A DNA stretch of 64,000 nt. It comes from Paenibacillus mangrovi (GTDB lineage Bacteria > Bacillota > Bacilli > Paenibacillales > Paenibacillaceae). The position numbers and the translations under genes were made by a program. The notes below the pieces were generated by a model. That model worked only from the letters and a program-made list of their open reading frames with translations. It made no database searches and was not told where the DNA came from. Location of the stretch: positions 372,001-436,000 of the forward strand of contig NZ_JALIRP010000001.1 in the NCBI RefSeq assembly GCF_022898935.1, read 5' to 3'. Below, one piece after another: positions 9,521-19,196 of this stretch. Each line of letters begins with the position of its first letter. Position 1 is the first letter of the stretch.

Positions 9521-10402
9521 CTATCCTTTGACTGCGCCTACCGTAAGTCCTTTGACAAAATATTTCTGAAAAAAAGGAAACACGACGAGCATCGGGCCGG
9601 CAGCGAGGATCGCCATCGCCATCCGGGCCGTTTCCGCAGGCACGACAGCGTTATTCATGCCAGGTGGCATCATGTTCGTTGAACGGGTAAGAAACTCAAT
9701 GTTGTTGATCATGCGGTACAGCATATATTGCAGGGGAACGAGACTTTCTTTTTCAATATATAGCAGGCTGAGCCACCAATCGTTCCAGTACTGCAGCAAG
9801 GTGAATAATCCGACCGTAGCTAAGCCTGGTTTGGCGAGCGGCAAAATCATTTGGAAAAAGATACGGAATTCGCTCGCGCCGTCGATCATGCAAGATTCAA
9901 TGATGCTGTGGGGAATTTTTTGCATGAACGTTCGCAGGATCAAGATGAACCAGGGGGTCGCGAGATAGGGCAGAATGAGCACCCAGATCGTATTTTTCAG
10001 GTGCAGGTAGTTGCTAATGAGCATATAAGTCGGTACGAGGCCGCCATTAAACATCATTGTAAAAAATACGTAGAAGCTTAGCTTGTTTTTGTACTTGTAG
10101 TCCTCCCGGGACAGTACATATGAAATGCCTGCAGTGATCAGCAAGGAAATGAGCGTACCTAAAATGCTGACAAGCAGCGATACCGACAAGGCGTTCAACA
10201 GCTGAATCGGTTTATATAGAATATAGGCGTAAGCGCGAAAATTAAAGTCTTGAGGCAGCAGGCTGTACCCGTTCTTCAGAATGGTTGTTTCGTCGCTTAA
10301 CGATACGGAAATGATCGATAGGAGAGGGATAATACAGGCGATGGCGAATAAGATTAGCATGAGATGGATCAACAGTTTCGGCAGTTTTTTACGGAGCGTC
10401 AT
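9521..10402 (-). CDS. Carbohydrate ABC permease (LplC/YtcP type)
   Basis: This 293-residue inner-membrane permease is of the CUT1 MalG-like type with about six membrane segments. The EAA loop, which contacts the ATPase, is visible as DGASEFRIFFQMILPLAKPGL. The C-terminus KGLTVGAVKG is typical of the LplC/YtcP group. GAGGTGA lies 5 bases before the ATG. It is the second gene of the three-gene importer unit, 22 bases after the first permease and about 64 before the binding protein. Confidence 0.92.
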   Translation of the reverse strand: MTLRKKLPKLLIHLMLILFAIACIIPLLSIISVSLSDETTILKNGYSLLPQDFNFRAYAYILYKPIQLLNALSVSLLVSILGTLISLLITAGISYVLSREDYKYKNKLSFYVFFTMMFNGGLVPTYMLISNYLHLKNTIWVLILPYLATPWFILILRTFMQKIPHSIIESCMIDGASEFRIFFQMILPLAKPGLATVGLFTLLQYWNDWWLSLLYIEKESLVPLQYMLYRMINNIEFLTRSTNMMPPGMNNAVVPAETARMAMAILAAGPMLVVFPFFQKYFVKGLTVGAVKG

Positions 10403-10424
10403 AGGTTCACCTCGATTTGCGAAT

Positions 10425-11357
10425 TTAGAACAGTTTGTTCTCTTCGTTCACTCTTCTGACCAGATAGTTGCTAATAAGGACGACAACGAATCCCATCAGC
10501 GATTGGAATAAGCCGACCGCAGACGACATGCCGATATCACCTGACTGCCTGAGCATACGGTATACATACGTATCGATTACTTGAGTTACGGGGTACAATT
10601 GACCGACTTCCCTCGGAACGAAGAAGAACAGGCCGAAGTCCGAATAGAAAATTTTTCCGATCGATAGAAGCGTCATGATCGTAATCAACGGCATGAGCAA
10701 CGGGATTGTAATATTTCGAATGATTTGGAATTTATTAGCGCCATCAATTGCAGCCGCTTCAAAGTATTCCTGCGATATACCGAGAATTCCGGCATAAAAA
10801 ATGATGCTGGTGTACCCCAGTCCTTTCCAGATATTAATGAATATCAAGAGGAAGGGCCAAATCCACGTTTCAGTATAAAAATCAAAGGATTTAAGCCCGA
10901 GATGTTCCATCCAGCCCGTCACAGTGCCGTAAGGTCCAATAAATGAGAATGCCATGTACGCCACGATGATCCAAGAGAAGAAATAGGGGAAGAAGAACAA
11001 AGTTTGATACATTTTCAAAAATCTGCGGCTGATCACTTCATTTAAGAAGAGTGCAAATATAACCGACAGCATGGTGCCAAGAACTATAAAGACAAGGTTG
11101 TAGCCGAGAGTATTCCTAATGACCATCCATGCATCGCTCGAGGTGAAAAAGTAGCTGAAGTTGTCAAATCCGACCCAAGGACTGCCAAAAATGCCTTTCT
11201 CGTAATTGACGTTCTTAAAGGCGATAAATATACCCGCCATCGGGATGTACGAGAAGACGAATATCACCAAAATTGCCGGGAGCGCCAGTATTGTAAGCGT
11301 TAAACTTTTTTTGTACTGTTTGTTTTTTGATTGTTTCATCAGTGCTGTCTTAGTCAC
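10425..11357 (-). CDS. Carbohydrate ABC permease (LplB/YteP type)
   Basis: This is the partner permease of about 310 residues, with six membrane segments and an EAA loop (AAAIDGANKFQIIRNITIP). It is first in the importer unit. The start is uncertain. GTG at 11363 lies only 3 bases after AAAGGAG, so the GTG at 11357 (spacing 9) is preferred; a later ATG exists at 11339. It is transcribed divergently from the AraC-type sensor, which is its likely regulator. Confidence 0.9.
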   Translation of the reverse strand: MTKTALMKQSKNKQYKKSLTLTILALPAILVIFVFSYIPMAGIFIAFKNVNYEKGIFGSPWVGFDNFSYFFTSSDAWMVIRNTLGYNLVFIVLGTMLSVIFALFLNEVISRRFLKMYQTLFFFPYFFSWIIVAYMAFSFIGPYGTVTGWMEHLGLKSFDFYTETWIWPFLLIFINIWKGLGYTSIIFYAGILGISQEYFEAAAIDGANKFQIIRNITIPLLMPLITIMTLLSIGKIFYSDFGLFFFVPREVGQLYPVTQVIDTYVYRMLRQSGDIGMSSAVGLFQSLMGFVVVLISNYLVRRVNEENKLF

Positions 11358-11388
11358 GATCACCTTCTCCTTTGCCGTTTCTATTTTG

Positions 11389-11400
11389 CTAATCGATTAG
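11389..11400. promoter_or_regulatory. Palindromic operator-like site before importer
   Basis: CTAATCGATTAG is a perfect 12-bp palindrome 31 bases upstream of the first permease. It lies between a possible minus-strand promoter (TTGTTT, 16 bases, TAGTAT) and the ribosome site. This position suits a repressor of LacI or similar type, although no such gene is in the window. Confidence 0.4.
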
Positions 11401-11590
11401 TCTATGGAATCATACTAGCAACCCTCCGCAAGAAAACAATTTCTAATCCCATTCTTCTGTCCTGTACGGAGTAAAATTCGAGTTCTTAATTTGGTTTCTT
11501 GTTCTGATTTTTGATATTTCATAATTGGAGCCGCTTGTTTTACCGAAAATTACCAATATGATAGACATATTTAGGGGAGGAGATAGGGGC

Positions 11591-13843
11591 ATGTTTAAGC
11601 AGCTTGTTTTGAAAAATCCGTTTCAGCTCTTTTTGACGATTTCGCTACCGTTTCTGCTCAGCGTAGTGGTCTTGCTGTTCGTTCAGTCCTCTATTTTGAA
11701 ACAGAATTTTGAAGACTTTGCGCTTCAGATGATCTACAACCAGCAGAAAACCGAACTGCAAAATACGAGCCGGAATGTTCAGTCGATGGCTGATTCGGTC
11801 AGATCGCTCGCCATCACCGCTTTTTTTGACGATAAGATCAAAGATTTGCTGTATTCGGATGTAGCGGCAGAAGATTATGTGAAATATCAGACGAAAATAG
11901 AATCCTACAAGAACATTTACCCGTTTCTCCAATCGATCTATATTTACAATGGTCAAACGATTTATTCGGTACCGAGCGAAAGTTTCGTTTATAATCGGGC
12001 AACCTTTGCAGACAAAGGCATATTTCAGATCCTAGACGATATCAAGAATAACCGGTCTCACAGTATCGTTTTGCGTAAAATTCCAAATGTGATGTCCGGA
12101 ATCTCAACTGGAGCGCCTTCAGAGATCAACGTATACTCGTACTTGTTTTTTGACACTCAGCTGCAGAACGGAAAAGTAGACGAGGCTCTTATTCTGAACA
12201 TATCCGAGGATTGGATCAAGCGGAGTATTAGTACATCCCATCAATTGAACGATAATCGTATGTTCATTCTCGACTCGAATGGCAGGATGATGTCTAGAGA
12301 TCCGAACCATCCGCTGCTTAGCGATATGAACGGATCTGAATATACCCGAATCATCAATTCCTCGAAGGGAATGTCAGGCAGTATGCGCATGGATGCCGAC
12401 GGAGTCGATTCGTTCATCACGTACACGGATACAGGTGTTTTTGGCTGGAAGCTGGTTAGCGTTACTCCTTATACCAAGATCGTCCAGGAAATCGAGTCCA
12501 TGAAAAAGAAAACTTATCTGCTTATGCTGATTTTCCTCACCTTAAGCATGCTGATCATGTTCTATTTCTCGCGAAGGCTCTATGTGCCCGTCAAGCTCGT
12601 AATTCAGAACTATCGCAGCCTGGAGATGGAGAAGAAGGATGAGTTTTATAACCGCAAGCAGGAGTGTTTAAGGAAACTGGTACAGACCAACGATTTCGGC
12701 TCCGCCCATTTTCTTCACAGCGCTTTTCATAAATACCGGATTGCCATTGATCCTGCTGGTTCATTCCTGCTCTTGCTCCTTAAAATCGATCATTTCTCGG
12801 AGTTTTGCTCGAAATATCGCTCGAGAGATCGAGGTTTACTGAAGTTCGGTATGATGAACATCGTCTCGGAGCTTCTCTCCGGTGTTTATAATCATGAATG
12901 TATCGAAGTTGAAGATGATCAAATTCTCGTCTGGATTAACTTCAACGAAAGAGAAGAGCCGCCTGGGCAGGAACAACTATTTGCGCTCGTACAAGAAATC
13001 CAGCAGAAGGTGTCAAAATATTTGAGCCTATCTGTTTCCGTTACGATCAGCGAGCCTTTCGAAACAATCTCAAATTTGAATTTCCATTATTTAAAATTGC
13101 TTGATCTTTCGTATTACCGCATGATCTTGGGACATCAAGCAATCATCACGGAGAGCAGCATCAGCAACCGGAATGAAGATTTCAAATATCCTCAGGATAA
13201 GGAAAAGGAGCTGACGGACGCACTGATTCAAGGACGCTTCCAGGAAGCGGACCGGCTGCTCATGGGCATGATCGGCCATGCGTCCTCGTACAGCTATACG
13301 GTTCTCAACTCGGTGCTGATCCGATTGCTGCTGTCCATTCGATACGCGCTTGAATTGCTGGAAGCCAATCACTCGATCAAAGTAAACTTCAACTTTCATT
13401 CGTACCTGAACAAGCTGCAAACTATCGAGACTTTGGATAAGATCAAATCCGATTTTCACGAGCTGTTCGAGCATTTGGCACAAGAGCTGGAATCCAAAAA
13501 AGACCTCAAATATAAGAATTTGCTCGAGGACGTCAGCCGAATAATCCAGAGAGACTTCGCCAATCCGGCGTTGTCGCTTGATACGGTTGCGGGTGAAGTG
13601 GGCTTTTCCTCTTCATACTTGGGAAAACTATTCAAGAAGCACCTCCTCATCTCCGTGAACGACTATATCAATCAGGTTCGTCTAACACACGCAACTGAAT
13701 TGATTGCGACGACCAACGAAACGATATTGGATGTCATGCAGCAGTCGGGCTTCTCCAGCCGAAGCCACTTCTTCACCTTGTTCAAGAAAGAGCATGGGCT
13801 GACGCCCGTCCAATACAGAAACCTTGTAAAAAAATCCGGATAA
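11591..13843 (+). CDS. Membrane-anchored AraC-family sensor-regulator
   Basis: This 750-residue protein combines an extracellular sensor with a DNA-binding domain. TM1 is at about residues 12-34, a Cache-like outer domain at about 35-295, and TM2 at about 306-330 (TYLLMLIFLTLSMLIMFYF). The cytoplasmic middle leads to a C-terminal double helix-turn-helix (about 645-750) with GFSSSYLGKLFKK and GFSSRSHFFTLFKK. ATG 11591 is chosen because AGGGGAGGAG lies 8 bases upstream; an upstream in-frame ATG at 11525 lacks a site. Proteins of this layout usually activate the neighbouring sugar ABC operon when a ligand is sensed outside. It is divergent from the LplB/C/A-type unit at 7882-11357. Confidence 0.93.
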   Translation: MFKQLVLKNPFQLFLTISLPFLLSVVVLLFVQSSILKQNFEDFALQMIYNQQKTELQNTSRNVQSMADSVRSLAITAFFDDKIKDLLYSDVAAEDYVKYQTKIESYKNIYPFLQSIYIYNGQTIYSVPSESFVYNRATFADKGIFQILDDIKNNRSHSIVLRKIPNVMSGISTGAPSEINVYSYLFFDTQLQNGKVDEALILNISEDWIKRSISTSHQLNDNRMFILDSNGRMMSRDPNHPLLSDMNGSEYTRIINSSKGMSGSMRMDADGVDSFITYTDTGVFGWKLVSVTPYTKIVQEIESMKKKTYLLMLIFLTLSMLIMFYFSRRLYVPVKLVIQNYRSLEMEKKDEFYNRKQECLRKLVQTNDFGSAHFLHSAFHKYRIAIDPAGSFLLLLLKIDHFSEFCSKYRSRDRGLLKFGMMNIVSELLSGVYNHECIEVEDDQILVWINFNEREEPPGQEQLFALVQEIQQKVSKYLSLSVSVTISEPFETISNLNFHYLKLLDLSYYRMILGHQAIITESSISNRNEDFKYPQDKEKELTDALIQGRFQEADRLLMGMIGHASSYSYTVLNSVLIRLLLSIRYALELLEANHSIKVNFNFHSYLNKLQTIETLDKIKSDFHELFEHLAQELESKKDLKYKNLLEDVSRIIQRDFANPALSLDTVAGEVGFSSSYLGKLFKKHLLISVNDYINQVRLTHATELIATTNETILDVMQQSGFSSRSHFFTLFKKEHGLTPVQYRNLVKKSG

Positions 13844-14097
13844 GTGGCCAGGTTGTAAACATAACAGGGTCTGGCAGCGGGATAGGTTCGGTAGTCGGAA
13901 ATTAAAAGAAAAGTGTATTTTTTGGTGACCATAATAGCGTTTTTTTGTAGGAAAGTTTATTTTATTTAATTTTAGTATTTGTCAGCCTCTGTATAGTGAA
14001 AGTGTAGAGATGCTCTTTCAACTATAAAAGGAGGATGAATTGTACGTCATGATGATGAGAAGGAGAGGGCAAAAGACATAATGCACGTAAGGGAAAT

Positions 14098-14672
14098 TTG
14101 TTTTTTCGCCCTCCCGGTATAAAAGTGCAAGGCTTTGCACCTTATTATTGCTACATGGTTGTTTTCGACATATCCTATAATCCAGCCAAAGAACAAATTT
14201 ACCATGCCCCGTTATCTTTAAACAACGACGCCGAAACCGGAAATGCCGATAAGTATTGGAAAGAAATTTTTCCGATGTTTAAAGAGGCAATAGAGAATCC
14301 TGAGTGGGAAATGCTGTTTAAAAACATCTTCGAGGAGTGTGTTCTATCGGGGAAGGGCAATCAATTCACTTTGAAAACATTGCTAATGCAGCTGTTGCAC
14401 AAACTTTATCAAACGAGAAATGATGAAGCCGTGTTAGCCGCTCGGCACCATTCTCTTCGGAGACATCTGAACGGAGTTCTTAAAGCAAAAGCCTACATTG
14501 ATCATCATCCGGCATCATGCTTCAATTTAGAACAGTTGTCAGTGCTCGCTGGCTTAAGTAGCACATTTCCAGCATTCTTGGGTTCGATAACGTAACTTAT
14601 TTTCACCGGCTTTTTAAAAGCATGGAGGGCGTTACTCCCCATCAATATCGGGAGCAAGCAAAGATGCATTGA
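14098..14672 (+). pseudogene. AraC-family regulator remnant, internally deleted
   Basis: The first part reads as an AraC regulator with an N-terminal cupin-like end (LFFRPPGIKVQGFAPYYCYM) and the start of the HTH (LEQLSVLAGLSS). The frame then stops at 14595. A second frame from about 14583 to the TGA at 14670 reads GFDNVTYFHRLFKSMEGVTP, which is the second HTH of the same family. About 45 residues that normally join the two are missing, and the frame shifts at the joint. The N-terminus is also short: a TGA at 14056-14058 closes the frame, and only a TTG at 14098 could start it. A good ribosome site (AAAGGAGG near 14029) opens only a ten-codon ORF. It is surely non-functional. Confidence 0.8.
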
Positions 14673-14687
14673 CATATAAAAATAAGA

Positions 14688-14713
14688 GGGAGAAAATGCT
14701 CTCCCCCTTTTTT
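14688..14713. terminator. Terminator hairpin
   Basis: GGGAGA at 14688-14693 pairs with TCTCCC at 14700-14705 and is followed by a T-run. It lies between the AraC remnant (plus) and the 3' end of the flippase gene (minus). Runs of T on either side would let it act in both directions. Confidence 0.65.
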
Positions 14714-14750
14714 ACATAAAATTACGCCAAGGCTGGTGTGGCAGCGCCAC

Positions 14751-16277
14751 CTATGGCAGCCTTAGTTTCCGCCAAAATCGAAGCACTAGATATAGGATTA
14801 AGCAAATGGTTAGAAAAAGTATTCTGCTGGTTGACCGGATGATGGCTGATTCCGCTCCGATGTAAAGTAAAAAAGATTCGAATGAAGGGTACAAAAAAAC
14901 GATTGCAGCCAGAAAAATCAAACTGAGTAATAGTGGAAACAAAGGAAAGATGCCTATGCAGCGTTTCCGCAGAAACACAGCGTTCCAAAGAAGGGAAGAG
15001 AGTTCTAACCCCAGGATACTAATTGCTGCACCGGCATATCCAAAGTTCGGGATCGCCACCAGGAAGTATGCAGATGCTGCTGAACAAATTAAACCGAACA
15101 ATAAGCCAATCAAGGGTATTCTCTTTTGATCTGCCGCCCATAACATCGTTGTCGTTAATTCGCGCATCCCCGTAATGAGGGGCACAAAAGACAAATATCG
15201 AATGGCATCGGCTGCCCTTGTGCTGCCAAAGATGAACATGGCTAACTCATCCGCATGAAAAAAAAGAAATCCGATTGAACCAATCCCCCAAAACCATCCA
15301 ATTTCTAAAGATAAATTAGAACGCACAACAAAATCTCTTTTCTTTTGGTTTTCCCAATCAGCCGTTAATTTAGGGGCAATCGTAAACGATAGTGCAGCAG
15401 TAATAATGGTAGGCAAATATACGATCGTTGCCGCCATTCCGAAAATTTCGCCAAATATGGCGAAGGCTTCAGATTGACTAAGACCTGAAATTTGCAAGCG
15501 GTTCGGTATAATGATGGCATCGAGGAAATCGGATGCAGGGACCATTAAACGTGTTAATGTAATGGCAAGTGATGACTTGATGAACCAAAATAACCCGGGA
15601 CCAAAAACTAACCAGCGAATGGATTTTTTTTCATGACGACCATATCTAATGGTAAATGAGGGCAATTTTTTGCTATTGTGCAGCATCCAAAGGAATCCTA
15701 ACGCGACCAAGGCTCCCGTAAATGCGCCGAAAACGGCCCCTCCCACGGAAGTATGAATGCCATATTTCATCCACACGACAACGAGAAAAAGCATCGTGAT
15801 GACGCGAACGATTTGTTCAATGAGCTGAGAAGCGGACTCAATTCCGTAATGTTCCAAGCCTTGCAGGAAACCGCGATACAACTGCAGCAGCGGCACGATT
15901 GCAAGGGCCGGCGCCATAAAACGGATGGGTATGGCCAGTTTGCCATCCCCCAGAAAAATCGCAATATAGGGTGCAAGCACATAACAAAGAAGGCCAATAC
16001 TTGTCCCAAAAACAAAAAAGGGGATGCTCATATTTCTGAAAAATTGCCAGCCCCGCGTTTTGTCTTTGGCAGTCATCAGCGCCAAGGATGTTGGAAAACC
16101 GCCGGAAATGAGCGTAAGCGTAAAACCATAAATCGAATATACAATCTGATAGATGCCTGTTCCTTCGGATCCAAGTATTCGAAACAATGGAATACGAAAA
16201 GCGAGTCCTATGGCCTTCACAAGAAAAATAGCGATAGAACGTAGCGCGGTCTGTTTAATAAAGGAGGGAAGATTCAT
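14751..16277 (-). CDS. SpoVB-like polysaccharide/lipid flippase
   Basis: This 508-residue integral membrane protein has about 14 predicted helices of the MATE/MurJ-like (MOP) superfamily, closest by eye to SpoVB and its YtgP/YkvU relatives. Characteristic phrases are RILGSEGTGIYQIVYSIYG and FPTSLALMTA near the N-terminus. SpoVB-type proteins act in spore cortex formation or lipid-linked precursor transport. ATG 16277 is preferred: GGGGTGA lies just upstream, while the alternative ATG at 16304 adds nine polar residues. The amidase-domain gene lies 72 bases upstream on the same strand. The exact role, in sporulation or in cell-wall precursor flipping, cannot be told from sequence. Confidence 0.85.
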   Translation of the reverse strand: MNLPSFIKQTALRSIAIFLVKAIGLAFRIPLFRILGSEGTGIYQIVYSIYGFTLTLISGGFPTSLALMTAKDKTRGWQFFRNMSIPFFVFGTSIGLLCYVLAPYIAIFLGDGKLAIPIRFMAPALAIVPLLQLYRGFLQGLEHYGIESASQLIEQIVRVITMLFLVVVWMKYGIHTSVGGAVFGAFTGALVALGFLWMLHNSKKLPSFTIRYGRHEKKSIRWLVFGPGLFWFIKSSLAITLTRLMVPASDFLDAIIIPNRLQISGLSQSEAFAIFGEIFGMAATIVYLPTIITAALSFTIAPKLTADWENQKKRDFVVRSNLSLEIGWFWGIGSIGFLFFHADELAMFIFGSTRAADAIRYLSFVPLITGMRELTTTMLWAADQKRIPLIGLLFGLICSAASAYFLVAIPNFGYAGAAISILGLELSSLLWNAVFLRKRCIGIFPLFPLLLSLIFLAAIVFLYPSFESFLLYIGAESAIIRSTSRILFLTICLILYLVLRFWRKLRLP

Positions 16278-16349
16278 TTTTTCACCCCAAACACTCTTGT
16301 CCACATCATTATATGAATGAGACTGTAGGGGTAGACTTCATGATGACCT

Positions 16350-17459
16350 TCAATTGTTAATATGGATCAATATATATTTTGTGAATTTATCCCAACCTAA
16401 ATCAAATGGTACGCGATAGCGATCTACGGTATGCGAGTTGACCAAAGGATAGCCGTTATCATCTTGTCCAACAACAATGGAAAAATGATCCGTATCCCCT
16501 TTAAGTTCGTAGCCGATTAAATCCCCAGGCTGAAGTTTTGCGATTGCGCCATGTTGATGTTTTCCGCCCGATCGAGTAATTTCTTCAAAGGTTCCTTTTG
16601 CCATCAGGCGACCATATCCGGAGTAAAGCAAGAAATGTTCAAAGGCATCCGTTTGTACCCATGCACGGATTCCGCTTCCCCGATGCCCCCATGCGCCCGA
16701 CATAGGTAATCCTCCGCCTTCCTTCGCGTCGCCAAGAACTTGGGAGGCAAAATTGGTGCAGTCTCCTCCAAGGGACGTATAATCCTTATACTTCCGGTTA
16801 TATCGATTGTTATTTCCGGCTCCCGAGGCTAATCCCGCATATTTATTTGCGTAAGCAACAGCACGTTCCCGGTTGTATCGTCCTTTTTTATTCGTTGCGT
16901 TATGATCGGGCGAAAGATATGGAAAGCCAGCAGGGGAGTTTGGTATTAAATCCGGGTTTTCTTCAAGTGGATCCAAATACCACTCCTTTTTTACCACCCA
17001 TCCGTCGCCCGTCTTTTTTAACGTGAGGGCATGCCGGGTACCGATTCCAAATGATTGCGGGGGAAGGGACAACGATTTGTAGTTGTAAGAAATCTTGACG
17101 GATTGTACTAAAGAAATGCTGGCTTGATCCCCATTCCCTTTTAAACGGGCGATTCGAATATTCGGTTCAGCCTTTACAAGCCCAAGACCGCGTTTTTCGG
17201 TCCACGCGTTGATGTACTTTGCGCGTTTTAGTTCCATTTGATAAGCGTGGCGGCTTCCAGCCTCGGATAAAACATAATACTTCTGAATGGTTTTCGGCTG
17301 TTGATTAATAAGCAATTTATTGCGATCCGTAAATAATTGCCGCAAAAAAACCATTATTTCTTCCTTGTCTTGATCCTGGTTGGGGGAGAGTGCATAAGCA
17401 TTTAATGGTGAAAAGACTATGATTAATGAAACACTAATCAGCAGAAACAATCGTAGCAC
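16350..17459 (-). CDS. Secreted putative amidase-domain protein (Amidase_6)
   Basis: This 369-residue exported protein has a signal peptide at residues 1 to about 24 (MLRLFLLISVSLIIVFSPLNAYA). The middle (about 30-170) has no recognised fold. The C-terminal half matches the putative amidase family found in Bacillales: RAVAYANKYAG, then the Cys motif GGDCTNFASQ and a late His in DTDHFSIVVGQD, a papain-like or CHAP-like Cys/His arrangement. A wall peptide or amide target is likely, but the substrate is unknown. It is divergent from rhaA and lies just upstream of the SpoVB-like gene. Confidence 0.8.
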   Translation of the reverse strand: MLRLFLLISVSLIIVFSPLNAYALSPNQDQDKEEIMVFLRQLFTDRNKLLINQQPKTIQKYYVLSEAGSRHAYQMELKRAKYINAWTEKRGLGLVKAEPNIRIARLKGNGDQASISLVQSVKISYNYKSLSLPPQSFGIGTRHALTLKKTGDGWVVKKEWYLDPLEENPDLIPNSPAGFPYLSPDHNATNKKGRYNRERAVAYANKYAGLASGAGNNNRYNRKYKDYTSLGGDCTNFASQVLGDAKEGGGLPMSGAWGHRGSGIRAWVQTDAFEHFLLYSGYGRLMAKGTFEEITRSGGKHQHGAIAKLQPGDLIGYELKGDTDHFSIVVGQDDNGYPLVNSHTVDRYRVPFDLGWDKFTKYILIHINN

Positions 17460-17545
17460 AGCAGCAAATCCCCCTTGGTTATTATTAAAAACTTATTTAG
17501 GGGTCAGGTGAAAACGGTTTTTGATTCTCCCCATAAAACTTCACT

Positions 17546-17573
17546 TTGTTCTATTGAAATCTAACATTATACT
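17546..17573 (+). promoter_or_regulatory. Candidate sigma-A promoter for rhaA
   Basis: TTGTTC at 17546 and TATACT at 17568 are separated by 16 bases. They lie about 140 bases upstream of the rhaA start and are divergent from the amidase gene. The leader between them includes an in-frame ATG at 17632 with its own GGAAGGTG. Confidence 0.4.
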
Positions 17574-17712
17574 TCCCACCTTTAACTGGAATATGCTTGA
17601 GAGCGAAAAATTGGAAGGTGCAGTCATCACTATGGATAAACGTGCATCAGAAAACATATTATCCCGATATGAAGCAAGTCAAGTTATAATCCACAGAGGC
17701 CGGGGAGGGTTC

Positions 17713-18990
17713 ATGTTGTCGAACGAAATCGAAAAAGCCTATGAACTCGCAAGGGAGCAGTACGCCAAACACGGCATTGACACGGACCAGGTTCTTGAAC
17801 AGCTTGATAAGATCAAAATTTCCGTTCACTGCTGGCAAGGAGACGATGTCCGTGGGTTTCTATTTCAGGATCAGGACCTCAGCGGCGGCATATCCGTGAC
17901 AGGCAGCCATCCTGGAGCAGCCAGGACCGCTGGTGAATTGCGGCAGGATCTGGAGCAGGCCTTCAGCATGATTCCAGGCAGACATAAAGTGAATCTGCAT
18001 GCCATCTACGCAGATACGGACGAAAAACCGGATCTGGATGAAATCATGCCGCATCACTATGAGCCCTGGGTGGAATGGGCCAAGGAGCAAGGCCTGGGGC
18101 TGGACTTCAATCCGACCTGTTTCTCTCATGAGAAATCAAAGGAGGGCTTTACTTTAAGCCACCCGGACGCCTCGATTCGGCAATTCTGGATCGACCACTG
18201 CAAAGCGTCCCGTAGAATCGGAGCTTACTTCGGGGAGCAGCTCGGGCAGACCTGCGTTACGAATATCTGGATACCTGACGGGTACAAGGATACGCCTGTG
18301 GACCGTATGGCTCCAAGAAAGCGACTTATGGAATCACTTAACGAAGTGTTTGCCGAGCCCATTGATCCTGCATTCAACGTGGACGCAGTTGAAAGCAAAC
18401 TGTTTGGTCTAGGTTCGGAAGCGTATGTTGTCGGTTCACATGAATTTTACATGGGTTACGCAATTAAGAACCAGAAGCTCACATGTCTGGACTCCGGGCA
18501 TTTTCACCCGACCGAGACCATCTCGGGCAAGCTGTCCTCACTTGCGCTGTTCACCAGTGGACTTCTTCTACATGTCAGCCGTCCCATGAGATGGGATAGC
18601 GACCATGTCGTTGTTATGGACGATGAGCTGCTTGAGATTGCACGGGAGCTGGTGCGGCACCGGTTGCTGGACGTCACACATATCGGGCTCGACTTTTTCG
18701 ATGGGAGTATCAACCGGGTGGCCGCTTGGGTAATTGGAACGCGCAGCACGATTAAAGCGCTGCTTCGTGCGATGCTAGAACCCGTGGAAACGTTGAAACA
18801 AGCCGAGCTCGAAGGGGACTATACCACACGCCTTGCGCTAACCGAAGAGTTTAAAAGCTATCCCTTCGGTGCGGTATGGGACTACTACTGTCTGAAGACT
18901 GGCGTACCGGTACGGGAAACTTGGCTGGAGCAAGCAAAGGATTATGAGCAGAACGTGCTTTTGCCGCGTTGGAATTCATCGCTATCATGA
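17713..18990 (+). CDS. rhaA: L-rhamnose isomerase
   Basis: RhaA interconverts L-rhamnose and L-rhamnulose, the first intracellular step of rhamnose use. The 425-residue product has the family signature [10 protein letters not shown] near residue 40 and the metal-binding region [11 protein letters not shown] in the second half. ATG 17713 gives the usual length and N-terminus, with GGGGAGG at 17702-17708 before it. The frame is open upstream to 17521, and an ATG at 17632 has a ribosome site, so a 27-residue extension is possible but unlike the family. Rhamnulokinase, aldolase and mutarotase genes are not adjacent. Rhamnose is plentiful in pectin (RG-I), in line with kduI and kduD further on. 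Confidence 0.96.
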   Translation: MLSNEIEKAYELAREQYAKHGIDTDQVLEQLDKIKISVHCWQGDDVRGFLFQDQDLSGGISVTGSHPGAARTAGELRQDLEQAFSMIPGRHKVNLHAIYADTDEKPDLDEIMPHHYEPWVEWAKEQGLGLDFNPTCFSHEKSKEGFTLSHPDASIRQFWIDHCKASRRIGAYFGEQLGQTCVTNIWIPDGYKDTPVDRMAPRKRLMESLNEVFAEPIDPAFNVDAVESKLFGLGSEAYVVGSHEFYMGYAIKNQKLTCLDSGHFHPTETISGKLSSLALFTSGLLLHVSRPMRWDSDHVVVMDDELLEIARELVRHRLLDVTHIGLDFFDGSINRVAAWVIGTRSTIKALLRAMLEPVETLKQAELEGDYTTRLALTEEFKSYPFGAVWDYYCLKTGVPVRETWLEQAKDYEQNVLLPRWNSSLS

Positions 18991-19043
18991 GTGATCTGCG
19001 GCCGCCAAGACAACTTGGCTCCATCCTATTTTCGGATTAAAAA

Positions 19044-19086
19044 CGGCAGCCTGGATCCTTGAATCAAATTCCAGACTGCCGCTTTT
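19044..19086. terminator. Terminator between rhaA and Bcr-type exporter
   Basis: CGGCAGCCTGGA at 19044-19055 pairs with TCCAGACTGCCG at 19070-19081, with one mismatch, and is followed by CTTTTT. It is placed after rhaA and upstream of the stop of the convergent exporter. Confidence 0.8.
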
Positions 19087-19196
19087 TATTAAACAATGGA
19101 TTCCACATGGTGGATTCTCAAAAATATTAGGCCCCGTTACGATTCTCCTTTAAGGCTTAGGATAGCGTAATCACTCTTTTATTATAACCAGAAAGG

